Shown here piece by piece: positions 8,394-16,277 of a stretch of 56,127 nucleotides of DNA; the first letter of the stretch is position 1, and each line of letters begins with the position of its first letter. The DNA is from an uncultured Phascolarctobacterium sp. (GTDB lineage Bacteria; Bacillota; Negativicutes; Acidaminococcales; Acidaminococcaceae): positions 1-56,127 of the forward strand of contig CAJKLD010000014.1 of the NCBI GenBank assembly GCA_905200645.1. Reading direction: 5' to 3'. Under the pieces are notes generated by a model. The model did no database searches. It was not told where the DNA came from and was given only the letters and a program-made list of their open reading frames with translations. Made by a program: the position numbers and the translations under genes.

Positions 8394-8765
8394 ATGAAGT
8401 CATTATTCGAAGAAATGGGCGGAACCTATACATTGGGTGCAGATGGAATGTATTATCCCAATCTCGCACTCCCAGAAGAAGAACCACACTATGGTAAATA
8501 CGGCAGGATGCGCCTGCATCATTTGAAAGAACACCGAAAGGTGCTGTACAACACACTTTTGCTGGATGGAAAGCTGGTGGAACATCTGAATGAGGTAGAT
8601 GATACCGCCAACCAGAGAATGGAACTGCTGACCCTGCAAATGCAGGAGCGCCATGGCATAAATGAAGCGTTAAAGGCTCGTGACCAGATGGCATGGGTCG
8701 GTGCTATGAATAATATCTGTAATGCGGCAGAAGAAATTGTGTTGAATGAATTAATTTATTGCTAA
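8394..8765 (+). CDS. tnpV: TnpV-like transposon protein
   Basis: A 123-aa protein resembling TnpV of Tn4451-type mobilizable transposons (MKSLFEEMGGTYTLGADGMYYPNL, later KYGRMRLHHLKEHRK and the helical MAWVGAMNNICNAAEEIV). Its precise role is not established. AAGGAGGAATAGCAT gives an excellent ribosome site, and it lies 32 bp after the rlmD chimera, at the left end of the element as in related transposons. Confidence 0.85.
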   Translation: MKSLFEEMGGTYTLGADGMYYPNLALPEEEPHYGKYGRMRLHHLKEHRKVLYNTLLLDGKLVEHLNEVDDTANQRMELLTLQMQERHGINEALKARDQMAWVGAMNNICNAAEEIVLNELIYC

Positions 8766-8775
8766 CAAAGAGTAA

Positions 8776-8820
8776 AGTCACAGCTGTTGTTTCCAGAGGG
8801 AGCGATAGCTGTGACTTTTT
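8776..8820 (+). terminator. Terminator after tnpV
   Basis: Arms AGTCACAGCT (8776-8785) and AGCTGTGACT (8807-8816) followed by five T. It also lies at the 3' end of the small minus-strand gene. Confidence 0.8.
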
Positions 8821-8980
8821 ATATACAGTTTTTAAAGGATTGCAATTTTACAGATTCTATTTTCGATTCCGATTCTTTTTCTGTATCCGTATTGATTTCA
8901 TTGAGGAGCTCTTGTCCATACTTTTCAATCATGCGAGCCAGAAAATCTACGCAACGGTTAAATGCTATATTCTGTTCCAT
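8819..8980 (-). CDS. 53-residue acidic protein on the minus strand
   Basis: On the minus strand a perfect AAAGGAGGAGCTC site precedes an ATG at 8980, and the frame runs 53 codons to TAA at 8819. The peptide starts MEQNIAFNRCVDFLARMIEK and continues with an acidic EINTDTEKESESK stretch, then a basic end. It looks like a single amphipathic helix with a charged tail. I do not recognise a family. The ribosome site and intact frame support a real gene, opposite in direction to all other IME genes; it could be a small regulator. Confidence 0.6.
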   Translation of the reverse strand: MEQNIAFNRCVDFLARMIEKYGQELLNEINTDTEKESESKIESVKLQSFKNCI

Positions 8981-9100
8981 GAGCTCCTCCTTTTAAATCA
9001 TTCTTCTCTACTCTTTCGTTGATTTGAAAGCCATGCTATAATGTTTATCAGAACGCTTTCATCAACCTACATTCATTTTAGGATAAATATCCTTAAACTT

Positions 9101-9126
9101 CATTGAGTGCCGATTGAGCGCAAATT
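9101..9126. repeat. Left copy of a 26-bp imperfect inverted repeat
   Basis: The reverse complement of 9101-9126 matches 12501-12526 at 20 of 26 positions. Each copy contains two CTCAAT boxes. The copies bracket the STAND and HEPN genes. Confidence 0.55.
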
Positions 9127-9154
9127 GACTACTTTTCAGGAAGGAGAGCTGGCT

Positions 9155-11467
9155 ATGGAATATTTAGATTTCAGTTCAGTCATTACCACCATTCGCAAAT
9201 ATATCAGTGATGCTCATAACATGAATCAGATTGATATAATGTATCAGTTATTTGTCAGTTTCTTAGATTCGGAAGAATCACAGGATTTTGATTTTGATAA
9301 TGGTCTGGTCTGTCGTTGGTTTAATGGTCAGGCAAAAATCAGCCCTCGAATTACCGGATACTATATGGACAATCACAAGCGCAATCAGCTTGCAGCAGAT
9401 ATGCACCGGAATGTACTTCCGTTGATGTATGACAGTGCTATGGCGGTGCAGGACGTCTATAATATTCTGGTGCAGGATACAACCATATCAGATAAATTAA
9501 AGAATCGGCTTTTTCAGAACTATCCTTGTGAAACGGAAATGGATGAAGCGATGTTCCTTACCTCTGCGTTGTGCTTTGGCATGGAACGTACTTTTGTAAA
9601 ACGAGATACAAATACCAAGAATCTGTTGTCTGCCGGAAATCTTTCTCCTATTGTGAAAGATTTTGTATATGATAGCGGTGTTCCGAAACCTTGCCGTCAT
9701 TTCTGTGGTCGAGACAATGAACTTACCACACTACATCAGTCGCTGTGCGACCATGGAAAAGTTTTTCTCCAGGGCATTGCCGGTATTGGCAAAAGTGAAC
9801 TGGCAAAAGCCTATGCGAAGCAGCACAACAAAGAATATACCAATATCCTTTACCTTGCCTATACCGGAGATCTGAAGCAGGATATTATTAATATGGATTT
9901 TGCGGATGATCTGCCAAATGACGATGATGAAGAACGTTTTCGCAAACACAACCGTTTTCTGCGCACCTTGAAAGAAGATACGTTACTTATCATTGATAAT
10001 TTCAATGTTACCGCTACGCAGGATAGCTTGCTATCGGTTGTGATGAAATATCGTTGCCGTATTTTGTTTACTACACGCAGCCGTTTTAACAATTATACTT
10101 TCATGACTCTGGAAGAGATTTCAGATACCGAAGCATTAGTTGGTTTGACAGGGTGCTTCTACTCCCACGCAGAAAAGTATCGTCCGATTTTGGAGCAAAT
10201 CATCCAAACGGTTCATAGTCATACTTTGGCTGTAGAAATGTCAGCCCGTTTGTTGGAAACCGGAATCATGGAGCCAATGCTCCTGTTAAATAAATTAAAA
10301 GAAGAAAAAGTAGGTCTGGATGCAACCGATACGATTGGCATTACCAAGGACGGAAAAAGCCAAAAAGCAACCTACTATCATCATATCCGCACCCTGTTTT
10401 CTCTGTACCATTTGTCGGATACGGAAACAGAGGTTATGAGAAGTCTTTCATTACTTCCGGTTACAGGTATCAGTGGCAGGTTGTTTGCCAACTGGCTGAA
10501 ATTGCGTGACATGAACACTGTCAATGATCTGATTGAAAAAGGCTTTGTGCAGGCAATGGAAGGTCATGTAATTGCTTTACATCCAATGGTGCAGGAAGTG
10601 GCTGTTGAAGAAATCAAACCGTCTGTTACTTCTTGCCGTACTTTGCTTGACAGCTTACAGCAGATTTGTCTGCGTCACGGAGAAGAAGTTTTCTATTATA
10701 AGCAACTGTTCCAGACCATTGAAACCATTATCAATTTGATTGATAACGATGATATGCCATTTTATCTGCGCTTTGTGGAGAATGTGTTCCCGTATATGGA
10801 AAAATTCCATTATGTTCAGGGAATGGAGCTTGTGCTGAAGCATCTTACGGAACTTTTGAAGGATGATACAGTTGGTTCAATATCGGATCGTGCTTTGCTG
10901 ATGGACTACCGTGCTTGTTTTGAAAAGAAACCGGATAAAGCAATCAAACTGGAAAAGGATGCTGTTGCTATGCTTACCGAGATAACTTCGGATAACGCAC
11001 TTCTGGCTGCGAACCTCCACGCAAATCTTGGTGGTATGTATCGTCAGTCTGGAAAGCATGAACTGGCAAAGCAGCATATGGAGCAAGGAATGCAATTGTT
11101 GGAGCAATTCGAACTTGTACCTTACCATGACAGCATCCCTCAGATTACGAACTATGCGGTATTGCTTACTGAAATGGGACAGCCGGACATTGGACTTTCT
11201 GCTTTAAGAAAACTGTCTCGTGTAATCCGTGAGTATAATTCAGATCAGACCATCGACTATGCCAGCGTTCAGGAAGCGATGGGAAATATCTGCCTGACCA
11301 TTGGAGAAGTTCAGCAAGCAACCGCACATTTTAAGAAAGCCATGGCGGTTTATGAAACAGTGTTTGAAGCGGAGTCAGAAATGATTGAAGCGAAGAAACA
11401 GGCATTGTTGGAGACTTATACGCAGGCGGGATTGTATTTGGGGCAGAATTTACTTTATAAAAACTAA
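9155..11467 (+). CDS. STAND (NB-ARC-type) NTPase with C-terminal TPRs
   Basis: 770-residue protein from ATG 9155, which has GGAAGGAG 8 nt upstream; an upstream in-frame GTG at 9107 lacks a site. Residues 1-180 are an uncharacterised helical domain. Residues 184-460 form the NTPase: CGRDNEL, Walker A GIAGIGKS (207-214), Walker B LLIIDNF (277-283) and the sensor-like TTRSR (306-310), followed by a winged-helix-like region (LLPVTGISGRLFANWL). From about 560 to 770 are TPR-like helix pairs (NLHANLGGMYRQSGKHELA, MGNICLTIGEVQQATAHF). Such architecture belongs to signal-transduction ATPases; bacterial Avs-type members sense phage proteins through their C-terminal repeats. No nuclease domain is visible in this protein, but a HEPN-like gene follows 25 bp later. 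An anti-phage role is inferred; a regulatory ATPase of the element is the alternative. Confidence 0.82.
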   Translation: MEYLDFSSVITTIRKYISDAHNMNQIDIMYQLFVSFLDSEESQDFDFDNGLVCRWFNGQAKISPRITGYYMDNHKRNQLAADMHRNVLPLMYDSAMAVQDVYNILVQDTTISDKLKNRLFQNYPCETEMDEAMFLTSALCFGMERTFVKRDTNTKNLLSAGNLSPIVKDFVYDSGVPKPCRHFCGRDNELTTLHQSLCDHGKVFLQGIAGIGKSELAKAYAKQHNKEYTNILYLAYTGDLKQDIINMDFADDLPNDDDEERFRKHNRFLRTLKEDTLLIIDNFNVTATQDSLLSVVMKYRCRILFTTRSRFNNYTFMTLEEISDTEALVGLTGCFYSHAEKYRPILEQIIQTVHSHTLAVEMSARLLETGIMEPMLLLNKLKEEKVGLDATDTIGITKDGKSQKATYYHHIRTLFSLYHLSDTETEVMRSLSLLPVTGISGRLFANWLKLRDMNTVNDLIEKGFVQAMEGHVIALHPMVQEVAVEEIKPSVTSCRTLLDSLQQICLRHGEEVFYYKQLFQTIETIINLIDNDDMPFYLRFVENVFPYMEKFHYVQGMELVLKHLTELLKDDTVGSISDRALLMDYRACFEKKPDKAIKLEKDAVAMLTEITSDNALLAANLHANLGGMYRQSGKHELAKQHMEQGMQLLEQFELVPYHDSIPQITNYAVLLTEMGQPDIGLSALRKLSRVIREYNSDQTIDYASVQEAMGNICLTIGEVQQATAHFKKAMAVYETVFEAESEMIEAKKQALLETYTQAGLYLGQNLLYKN

Positions 11468-11492
11468 AGGTTGAACAGGAGATGTATTTACA

Positions 11493-12377
11493 ATGAAGAC
11501 AAATGAAAATATTGAGATTATAAAAAAAGCCTACTCCCTTATAAAAAATGAATATGTTTTCCACAGAAGTACAGGGTATTTGCAAAATTGCTTTTGGGAA
11601 AATGTACCAGAAGAAGATTATATTAGATTGGATTATAAGTTGAAAGCAATCAGACAAGACTTTGCCAAAATTTTGGTTATAATGAATTGCATCGATGCAA
11701 CATATTTGAAATATCAGAAAAACGAATTTGCTTCAACGTACTATTCTATTGGAGAAAATCAGGCAACCGAAGAATTGGGATGTTTCATTGAGTATCTATT
11801 TGCAAAATATCGTGTAGTGTTGGAATATATTCAACAAATAATGGAGATTTGTATACCACCTAAATTTGATGATACTCAACGAGAAGAATATGAAACTCGC
11901 AAAAAAGCTCATACAAAATTTAAATTTCTGTTAAAATATGTAGCCGACAATATTGATGACACAAATTCTGTTTTAAATATGGAGTGGTTTCAAGGTATTA
12001 GAATAGACAGAGATTTTATAATACATGATGGTGCTACTTGTCTGGTCTTTGGTGATAAGAAAAATTTACTATTTAAGGTCATGACTACGGATGCGATGGA
12101 TAAAGAAGATGTTCAACCCGATATATTTTATTCAACAGAGAATGGACTCATTGATTATTTATCATATTGGGGACTGCAAATTTCTAAATTGATTGTATTT
12201 GCTGAAACAATAATGAGCTTTTTAATAGGAATTGGTACTATTCCTGAGGAGAGAAAGAGCCAAATAGATTTTATTTTTTCATCGGAAAGAAACAGGTTTG
12301 TGGATGATGGGTCAGAACTTAGTGATAAACAGGATGTATTGGAAAAAATGTTAATTAAGCTTATTAGCAATGAATAA
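11493..12377 (+). CDS. HEPN-like hypothetical protein
   Basis: 294-residue, largely helical, AT-rich gene with no close family that I can name. The segment R173-D-F-I-I-H178 within IDRDFIIHDGATCL fits the R-x4-H catalytic signature of HEPN ribonucleases, located in a predicted helix as expected. Two preceding helical stretches (about 50-70 and 95-120) could complete the HEPN bundle. It lies 25 bp after the STAND gene with a GGAGA site, so co-transcription is likely, and it could be the RNA-cleaving effector triggered by the ATPase. Low GC compared with neighbours suggests a separate origin. The HEPN call rests on one motif and context. Confidence 0.55.
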   Translation: MKTNENIEIIKKAYSLIKNEYVFHRSTGYLQNCFWENVPEEDYIRLDYKLKAIRQDFAKILVIMNCIDATYLKYQKNEFASTYYSIGENQATEELGCFIEYLFAKYRVVLEYIQQIMEICIPPKFDDTQREEYETRKKAHTKFKFLLKYVADNIDDTNSVLNMEWFQGIRIDRDFIIHDGATCLVFGDKKNLLFKVMTTDAMDKEDVQPDIFYSTENGLIDYLSYWGLQISKLIVFAETIMSFLIGIGTIPEERKSQIDFIFSSERNRFVDDGSELSDKQDVLEKMLIKLISNE

Positions 12378-12458
12378 CCAGAAGTTTTAATCCTAATTAT
12401 AAAGAATCGACAAATAGGAGACTCTCAGTCAATGCCAACTAAAAATGGATAATACAAT

Positions 12459-12496
12459 GCAGTCATGCACTTCGGTGTGTGACTGCTTTTCTTTTT
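12459..12496 (+). terminator. Terminator after the STAND/HEPN pair
   Basis: Stem GCAGTCATGCAC / GTGTGTGACTGC with a TTCG tetraloop, followed by TTTTCTTTTT. Confidence 0.85.
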
Positions 12497-12500
12497 GCTC

Positions 12501-12526
12501 AATTTGCACTCAATTCATGCTCAATG
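12501..12526. repeat. Right copy of the 26-bp imperfect inverted repeat
   Basis: Matches the reverse complement of 9101-9126 at 20 of 26 positions. It extends left to GCTCAAT at 12497, giving three GCTCAAT/CACTCAAT boxes in 30 bp ahead of the par/rep genes. It could be iteron-like or a regulator site, or mark the edge of the inserted STAND/HEPN cargo. Confidence 0.5.
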
Positions 12527-12666
12527 TGTTTTGCGTCCTCTTTCAGTAGAATGAAATTGCAATGAAAACAGCACCAAATCAAAAAATCAGGTGCCACTTC
12601 AAAGCAAATCTACTGAAAAGGGACATTTTTTATGAACGCAAACAAACACAAGGAGGTACAGAGCAA

Positions 12667-13584
12667 ATGAGAGAACTGAACAACATCAAAATCATTGCCG
12701 TTGATCATGGTTACGGCAATATCAAGACAGCTAACACTGTCACACCAACCGGAGTGACCGCCTATGAAACCGAGCCAATCTTCTCCGGCAACATTCTGGA
12801 ATATGGCGGCACCTATTATCGCATTGGTGAAGGACACAAGGAATTTATCGCAGATAAGGCACTGGATGAGGATTACTACATTCTGACCCTTATGGCAGTT
12901 GCCAGAGAACTGAATGTATACGGCATCCGTGAAGCGGATGTGCATCTGGCTGCCGGTCTGCCGCTGACCTGGATTCACAAACAGCGTGAGGATTTCCGCA
13001 GTTATCTTCTCCGCAACAAGGAAGTGAATTTCCGTTTCAATGGCAAGGACTACCACATTCGCTTTGTTGGATGCAGCTTGTTCCCACAGGGTTATTCCGC
13101 CATCGTCAGTCGTTTGGGAGATTTCAAAGGAACCAATCTTCTGGCAGACATCGGAAACGGCACCATGAACATTCTGTATATCAACAACAAAAAGGCTGTG
13201 GAAATCCGTTGTTGGACAGAAAAGTTCGGTGTCAATCAGTGCATGATTGCTGCCAAGAATGCGGTGCTGGACAGTTTCGGCGTGAAAATCGAGGAATCTA
13301 CCATTGAACAGGTGCTTCGTTTCGGAACTGCTGAAATCAGCAAGTCGTATCTGGACTGTATTACTTCCGTAGCAAGACGATATGTGGCTGATATTTTTGC
13401 TACACTTCGACGCTACGAATACAATCCGGATTTGATGCGTCTGTATATCGTCGGTGGTGGCGGCTGTTTGGTCAAGCACTTCGGACAGTACGACGAAAAC
13501 CGAGTGACTATTCTGGATGACATTTGTGCGACAGCCAAAGGCTATGAATACCTCGCCTTTGCCAGCCTTCGCAGGAAGGAGTAA
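12667..13584 (+). CDS. ParM/StbA-like actin-family segregation protein
   Basis: 305 residues from ATG 12667 (AGGAGG at 12651-12656). Actin-fold phosphate loops are visible: IIAVDHGYGNIKTA at the N-terminus and LLADIGNGTMNILY in the middle, with the adenosine motif YIVGGGGCLV near the C-terminus. ParM-type filaments push sister plasmids apart; in integrative elements they are thought to stabilise the excised, replicating circle. It is followed after 3 bp by a ribbon-helix-helix-like partner, matching a ParM-ParR order. A longer frame from 12562 lacks a ribosome site. Confidence 0.88.
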   Translation: MRELNNIKIIAVDHGYGNIKTANTVTPTGVTAYETEPIFSGNILEYGGTYYRIGEGHKEFIADKALDEDYYILTLMAVARELNVYGIREADVHLAAGLPLTWIHKQREDFRSYLLRNKEVNFRFNGKDYHIRFVGCSLFPQGYSAIVSRLGDFKGTNLLADIGNGTMNILYINNKKAVEIRCWTEKFGVNQCMIAAKNAVLDSFGVKIEESTIEQVLRFGTAEISKSYLDCITSVARRYVADIFATLRRYEYNPDLMRLYIVGGGGCLVKHFGQYDENRVTILDDICATAKGYEYLAFASLRRKE

Positions 13585-13587
13585 ACC

Positions 13588-13959
13588 ATGAGCAAGAATA
13601 TCCGCAGCACAAATCTTCGCTTCAATTTGGAAAAGGACACCCAGAATCGAGCGTGGCAGTATCTTCAGACCATGGACAAGCAACATTTCAAATCTTACAG
13701 CAATGTAATTGCCGTAGCTCTGGTGGAATATTTTGACCGCTATTATCGCAGTCAGGATGATCCTTACTTTGAAACCAGAGAACGTGAGGAACGATTTGTA
13801 AATCAGGTTATTTCCTCTGTAGAAAGTGCCATGGAGAAAACACTTCCGGTATTTCTTGCAGGCTGTATGGCAGGACTTTCGCAAGTGCCTGTTGCAGCAG
13901 CTCTGGTCACACAGCAGGAACCAGATGCGGAACTGGATTGGGATTTCCTTGGAGAATAA
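13588..13959 (+). CDS. ParR-like partner of the ParM homologue
   Basis: 123 residues. The N-terminal part (STNLRFNLEKDTQNRAWQYL, then SYSNVIAVALVEYFDRYY) has the strand-helix-helix pattern of ribbon-helix-helix DNA-binding proteins. The C-terminal half is acidic and ends DAELDWDFLGE. It starts 3 bp after the ParM-like gene, with AGGAAGGAG inside that gene's end, so the two are coupled. The role as centromere-binding adaptor is inferred from position and fold. Confidence 0.7.
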   Translation: MSKNIRSTNLRFNLEKDTQNRAWQYLQTMDKQHFKSYSNVIAVALVEYFDRYYRSQDDPYFETREREERFVNQVISSVESAMEKTLPVFLAGCMAGLSQVPVAAALVTQQEPDAELDWDFLGE

Positions 13960-13998
13960 ATTTTCTCCAAGCTGATCTCACGGGAGGGAGGTGAACAC

Positions 13999-14718
13999 AT
14001 GACACAATTTCTGACACAGGATAGTCTGATACCGCCTTATATGGCATTTCCAAGATTTTTACTGGATAAGGAAGGACTGAGCGAAACTGCAAAAATTCTC
14101 TATACAATTTTGCTCGACCGAACAAGGCTGTCACAGAAAAATGATGGATGGACGGATGAACAAGGTCATGTGTTCATTCTCTTTCCCATCAAGAATCTGG
14201 CAGAAGTCATGCACAAAAGCGAAATGTCCATTAAAACTGCGTTGACAGCTCTGGAAAAAGAATCTCTGATTGTACGAAAACGTCAGGGTGCCGGATTTCC
14301 GAACAGGATTTATGTAAGAGTGCCACCGGAAACGCTGGTTCAGACGGACAGAAATCTTTCCGTAAGACAGATGGAAAACTGTCCTACTGATAGAAAGAAA
14401 TCTGTCTCTGTAACAGACAGAAAACTGTCCAGTAGTAATAAAGAGAAGAACAATATAAAAAGAACAAATTCAGAGAGTAAGGATAATTGCACCGCCTATG
14501 GTTCCTATCAAAATGTATTCCTGACCATGGAGGAACTGTCAACTTTGCAAAGTGAAGTCCCCCACTATCAGGAATACATTGAAAAGCTGTCCAGATATAT
14601 GACATCCAGCGGCAAGCAATATGCCAGTCATGCAGCCACCATACGAAGCTGGGCGTTACAAGACCATCCTGCTCCTGTCAAAAGAACCTATGAATGTAAG
14701 GAGGATGAAAGTCTATGA
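13999..14718 (+). CDS. RepA-N-type replication initiator
   Basis: 239 residues. The N-terminal 110 residues (YMAFPRFLLDKEGLSETAKILYTILLDRTRLS, given here in two halves: YMAFPRFLLDKEGLSE and TAKILYTILLDRTRLS; then LAEVMHKSEMSIKTALTALE) match the winged-helix domain of RepA-N initiators found in Firmicute plasmids and mobilizable elements. A basic, Ser/Lys-rich linker and a helical C-terminal region follow. GGGAGGAGG-like sequence precedes the ATG. It overlaps the DnaC-like gene by 4 bp, the usual initiator/loader pairing. It suggests that the excised element can replicate. Confidence 0.87.
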   Translation: MTQFLTQDSLIPPYMAFPRFLLDKEGLSETAKILYTILLDRTRLSQKNDGWTDEQGHVFILFPIKNLAEVMHKSEMSIKTALTALEKESLIVRKRQGAGFPNRIYVRVPPETLVQTDRNLSVRQMENCPTDRKKSVSVTDRKLSSSNKEKNNIKRTNSESKDNCTAYGSYQNVFLTMEELSTLQSEVPHYQEYIEKLSRYMTSSGKQYASHAATIRSWALQDHPAPVKRTYECKEDESL

Positions 14719-15557
14719 AACCAATAAACAACGCTGTGGACGATCTGTTTCAGCCAAGAGAGCTTATAGAGGATGAATATCTGAATGAGGCTGACGGGCT
14801 AATCTATTGTTCCAAATGCCATACCCCCAGACAGCACCGAATTGAACTGAAGGAACGAGTATTCCTCCCTACAGTTCGCTGCCGTTGTCAGCAGGAAATA
14901 TACGACAAAGAAGAAGCTAAACGTAAGCATCAGGAATTTCTCATGCAGGTATCACGACTTAGGGCAAACGGCTTGCAGGACAAATCTCTGCATGATTACA
15001 ACTTTTCCAATGATAAAGGCTATAACCCGGAAATGCAGAAAGCCCATGATTATGTGGCACATTGGGAGGAAATGAAAGCGAAATCCTTGGGACTGCTTCT
15101 TTGGGGAGATGTGGGAACCGGTAAATCTTTTTTCGCAGGATGCATCGCAAATGCATTGTTGGACAAAGGCATTCCGGTTCTGATGACTAACTTTTCCAGA
15201 ATCCTGAATACGCTGACTGGAATGTATTCCGATGACAGAAACCAGTTCATTGACAGCTTTAACAAATACAGTCTGCTGATTATTGATGATTTGGGCATTG
15301 AGCGTAGTTCGGAATTTGCTCTGGAACAGGTATTCAATGTGATTGACAGCCGTTACCGAAGCAAGAAACCGCTGATTGTAACCACCAATCTTACCTTGGA
15401 TGAACTGAAACATCCGAAAGATCTGGCGAGAGCCAGAATTTATGGCCGAGTGTTGGAGCGTTGTGTTCCTCTAAAAATCAACAATCAGAATATCCGAGAG
15501 TTGAATGCAGCCGCCAATATGCAGGCAGCACGAAAAATATTAAATTTCGGTACTTAA
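14715..15557 (+). CDS. DnaC/IstB-like ATPase
   Basis: 280 residues. A small Cys-rich N-terminal region (C32-x2-C35, C56-x-C58) may bind zinc. The AAA+ core has Walker A GDVGTGKS (131-138), Walker B LLIIDDLG and the sensor PLIVTTNLTLDEL, with an arginine-rich end YGRVLERC. Proteins of this type load the replicative helicase. The start ATG overlaps the RepA-N stop by 4 bp, so the pair is translationally coupled. Confidence 0.88.
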   Translation: MKPINNAVDDLFQPRELIEDEYLNEADGLIYCSKCHTPRQHRIELKERVFLPTVRCRCQQEIYDKEEAKRKHQEFLMQVSRLRANGLQDKSLHDYNFSNDKGYNPEMQKAHDYVAHWEEMKAKSLGLLLWGDVGTGKSFFAGCIANALLDKGIPVLMTNFSRILNTLTGMYSDDRNQFIDSFNKYSLLIIDDLGIERSSEFALEQVFNVIDSRYRSKKPLIVTTNLTLDELKHPKDLARARIYGRVLERCVPLKINNQNIRELNAAANMQAARKILNFGT

Positions 15558-15685
15558 TTTCACAGCCGATGGTGCTGAATAATTCGCCTGTCAGTACACA
15601 GATAACCTATAGATTGCAAAGCAAATTGTATCTGCACCATCTACACCGGATTACAGTACCATCGCGATACCAGAAAGGAGATTTT

Positions 15686-15922
15686 ATGGCAAACAACAGA
15701 CCTATGACTGAAGATGAAAAGAAATTATTGCAGGCACAGCACAGAATGGAAGCGATTGAAGCCCGCAACCGCCAGAAAGAGCGAAAGGCAAGAACCAGAC
15801 GATTGATCCAGATGGGAGCCGTGTTGGAGAGCGTGTTCCCGGAAGTTCAGACTATGGAGCTTGACGATGTGAAGATGGAGCTGAAAAGACGATTGAATAC
15901 GGAAGAACGATTGAAGGCATAA
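15686..15922 (+). CDS. DUF3847 family protein
   Basis: 78 residues from ATG 15686, with AGAAAGGAG 5 nt upstream. The longer frame from 15461 overlaps the DnaC-like gene and has no site. The highly charged coiled-coil sequence (MTEDEKKLLQAQHRMEAIEA, then NRQKERKARTRRLI) matches DUF3847, found just upstream of MobA/MobL relaxases in clostridial mobilizable elements. Position before oriT suggests an accessory relaxosome or regulatory role, which is inferred. Confidence 0.8.
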   Translation: MANNRPMTEDEKKLLQAQHRMEAIEARNRQKERKARTRRLIQMGAVLESVFPEVQTMELDDVKMELKRRLNTEERLKA

Positions 15923-15949
15923 GCCTTGGCAACTTCGCTGCTATCCCGA

Positions 15950-15986
15950 AGGGCGCACTTACTCACCACCCATAAAATGGGCGGTG
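15950..15986 (-). other. oriT of the MOBQ (RSF1010/pSK41) type
   Basis: On the minus strand 5'-TAAGTGCGCCCT-3' (15961 to 15950) is identical to the nick region known for IncQ RSF1010 and staphylococcal pSK41-type plasmids, cut between G and C (here between 15954 and 15953). A 10-bp inverted repeat with one mismatch (15964-15973 / 15977-15986, 3-nt loop) lies two bases upstream of the motif, the arrangement seen in those oriTs. A MobA/MobL relaxase begins 292 bp away. Confidence 0.88.
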
Positions 15987-16123
15987 TATCCCCTTCGGGG
16001 TCGTGCGCTCTGCGAGGCTTTGCGGCTCCTTTGGAGCCTTATGTACAATGCCACACTTTTTCAAATTGCTGTCATTGTCCATGCAGTTTTCGCAAGTACA
16101 ACCGCTGATGCGTTTGTCAGTCA

Positions 16124-16140
16124 GGGTACAAATTGTACCC
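16124..16140. promoter_or_regulatory. Perfect palindrome upstream of the relaxase
   Basis: GGGTACAA-A-TTGTACCC, 8-bp perfect arms around one base. No T-run follows, so an operator or relaxosome-protein site is more likely than a terminator. The rest of the 355-bp gap 15923-16277 holds oriT and small GC-rich hairpins (CCCCTTCGGGG, GCTCCTTTGGAGC) and no gene. Confidence 0.5.
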
Positions 16141-16277
16141 CACCTTGCGCTAACTGCCTGCGAAAATCTGCCACCGGCAGTTTTATCGCAGAGATAGGAG
16201 CAGCATTCAACGCACCTATTTTCTTTTTCAGAAAAAGAAACAAAAATGTGCTACGGCACAGAAAGGAGAAATGAACG

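Noticed and set aside
12610..13884. 424-codon open frame on the minus strand opposite the ParM-like genes
   Set aside because: It mirrors the codon bias of the two well supported plus-strand genes, has no family features, and no ribosome site.
15926..16274. Several short plus-strand frames between DUF3847 and the relaxase
   Set aside because: They cover oriT hairpins and lack ribosome sites or protein-like composition.
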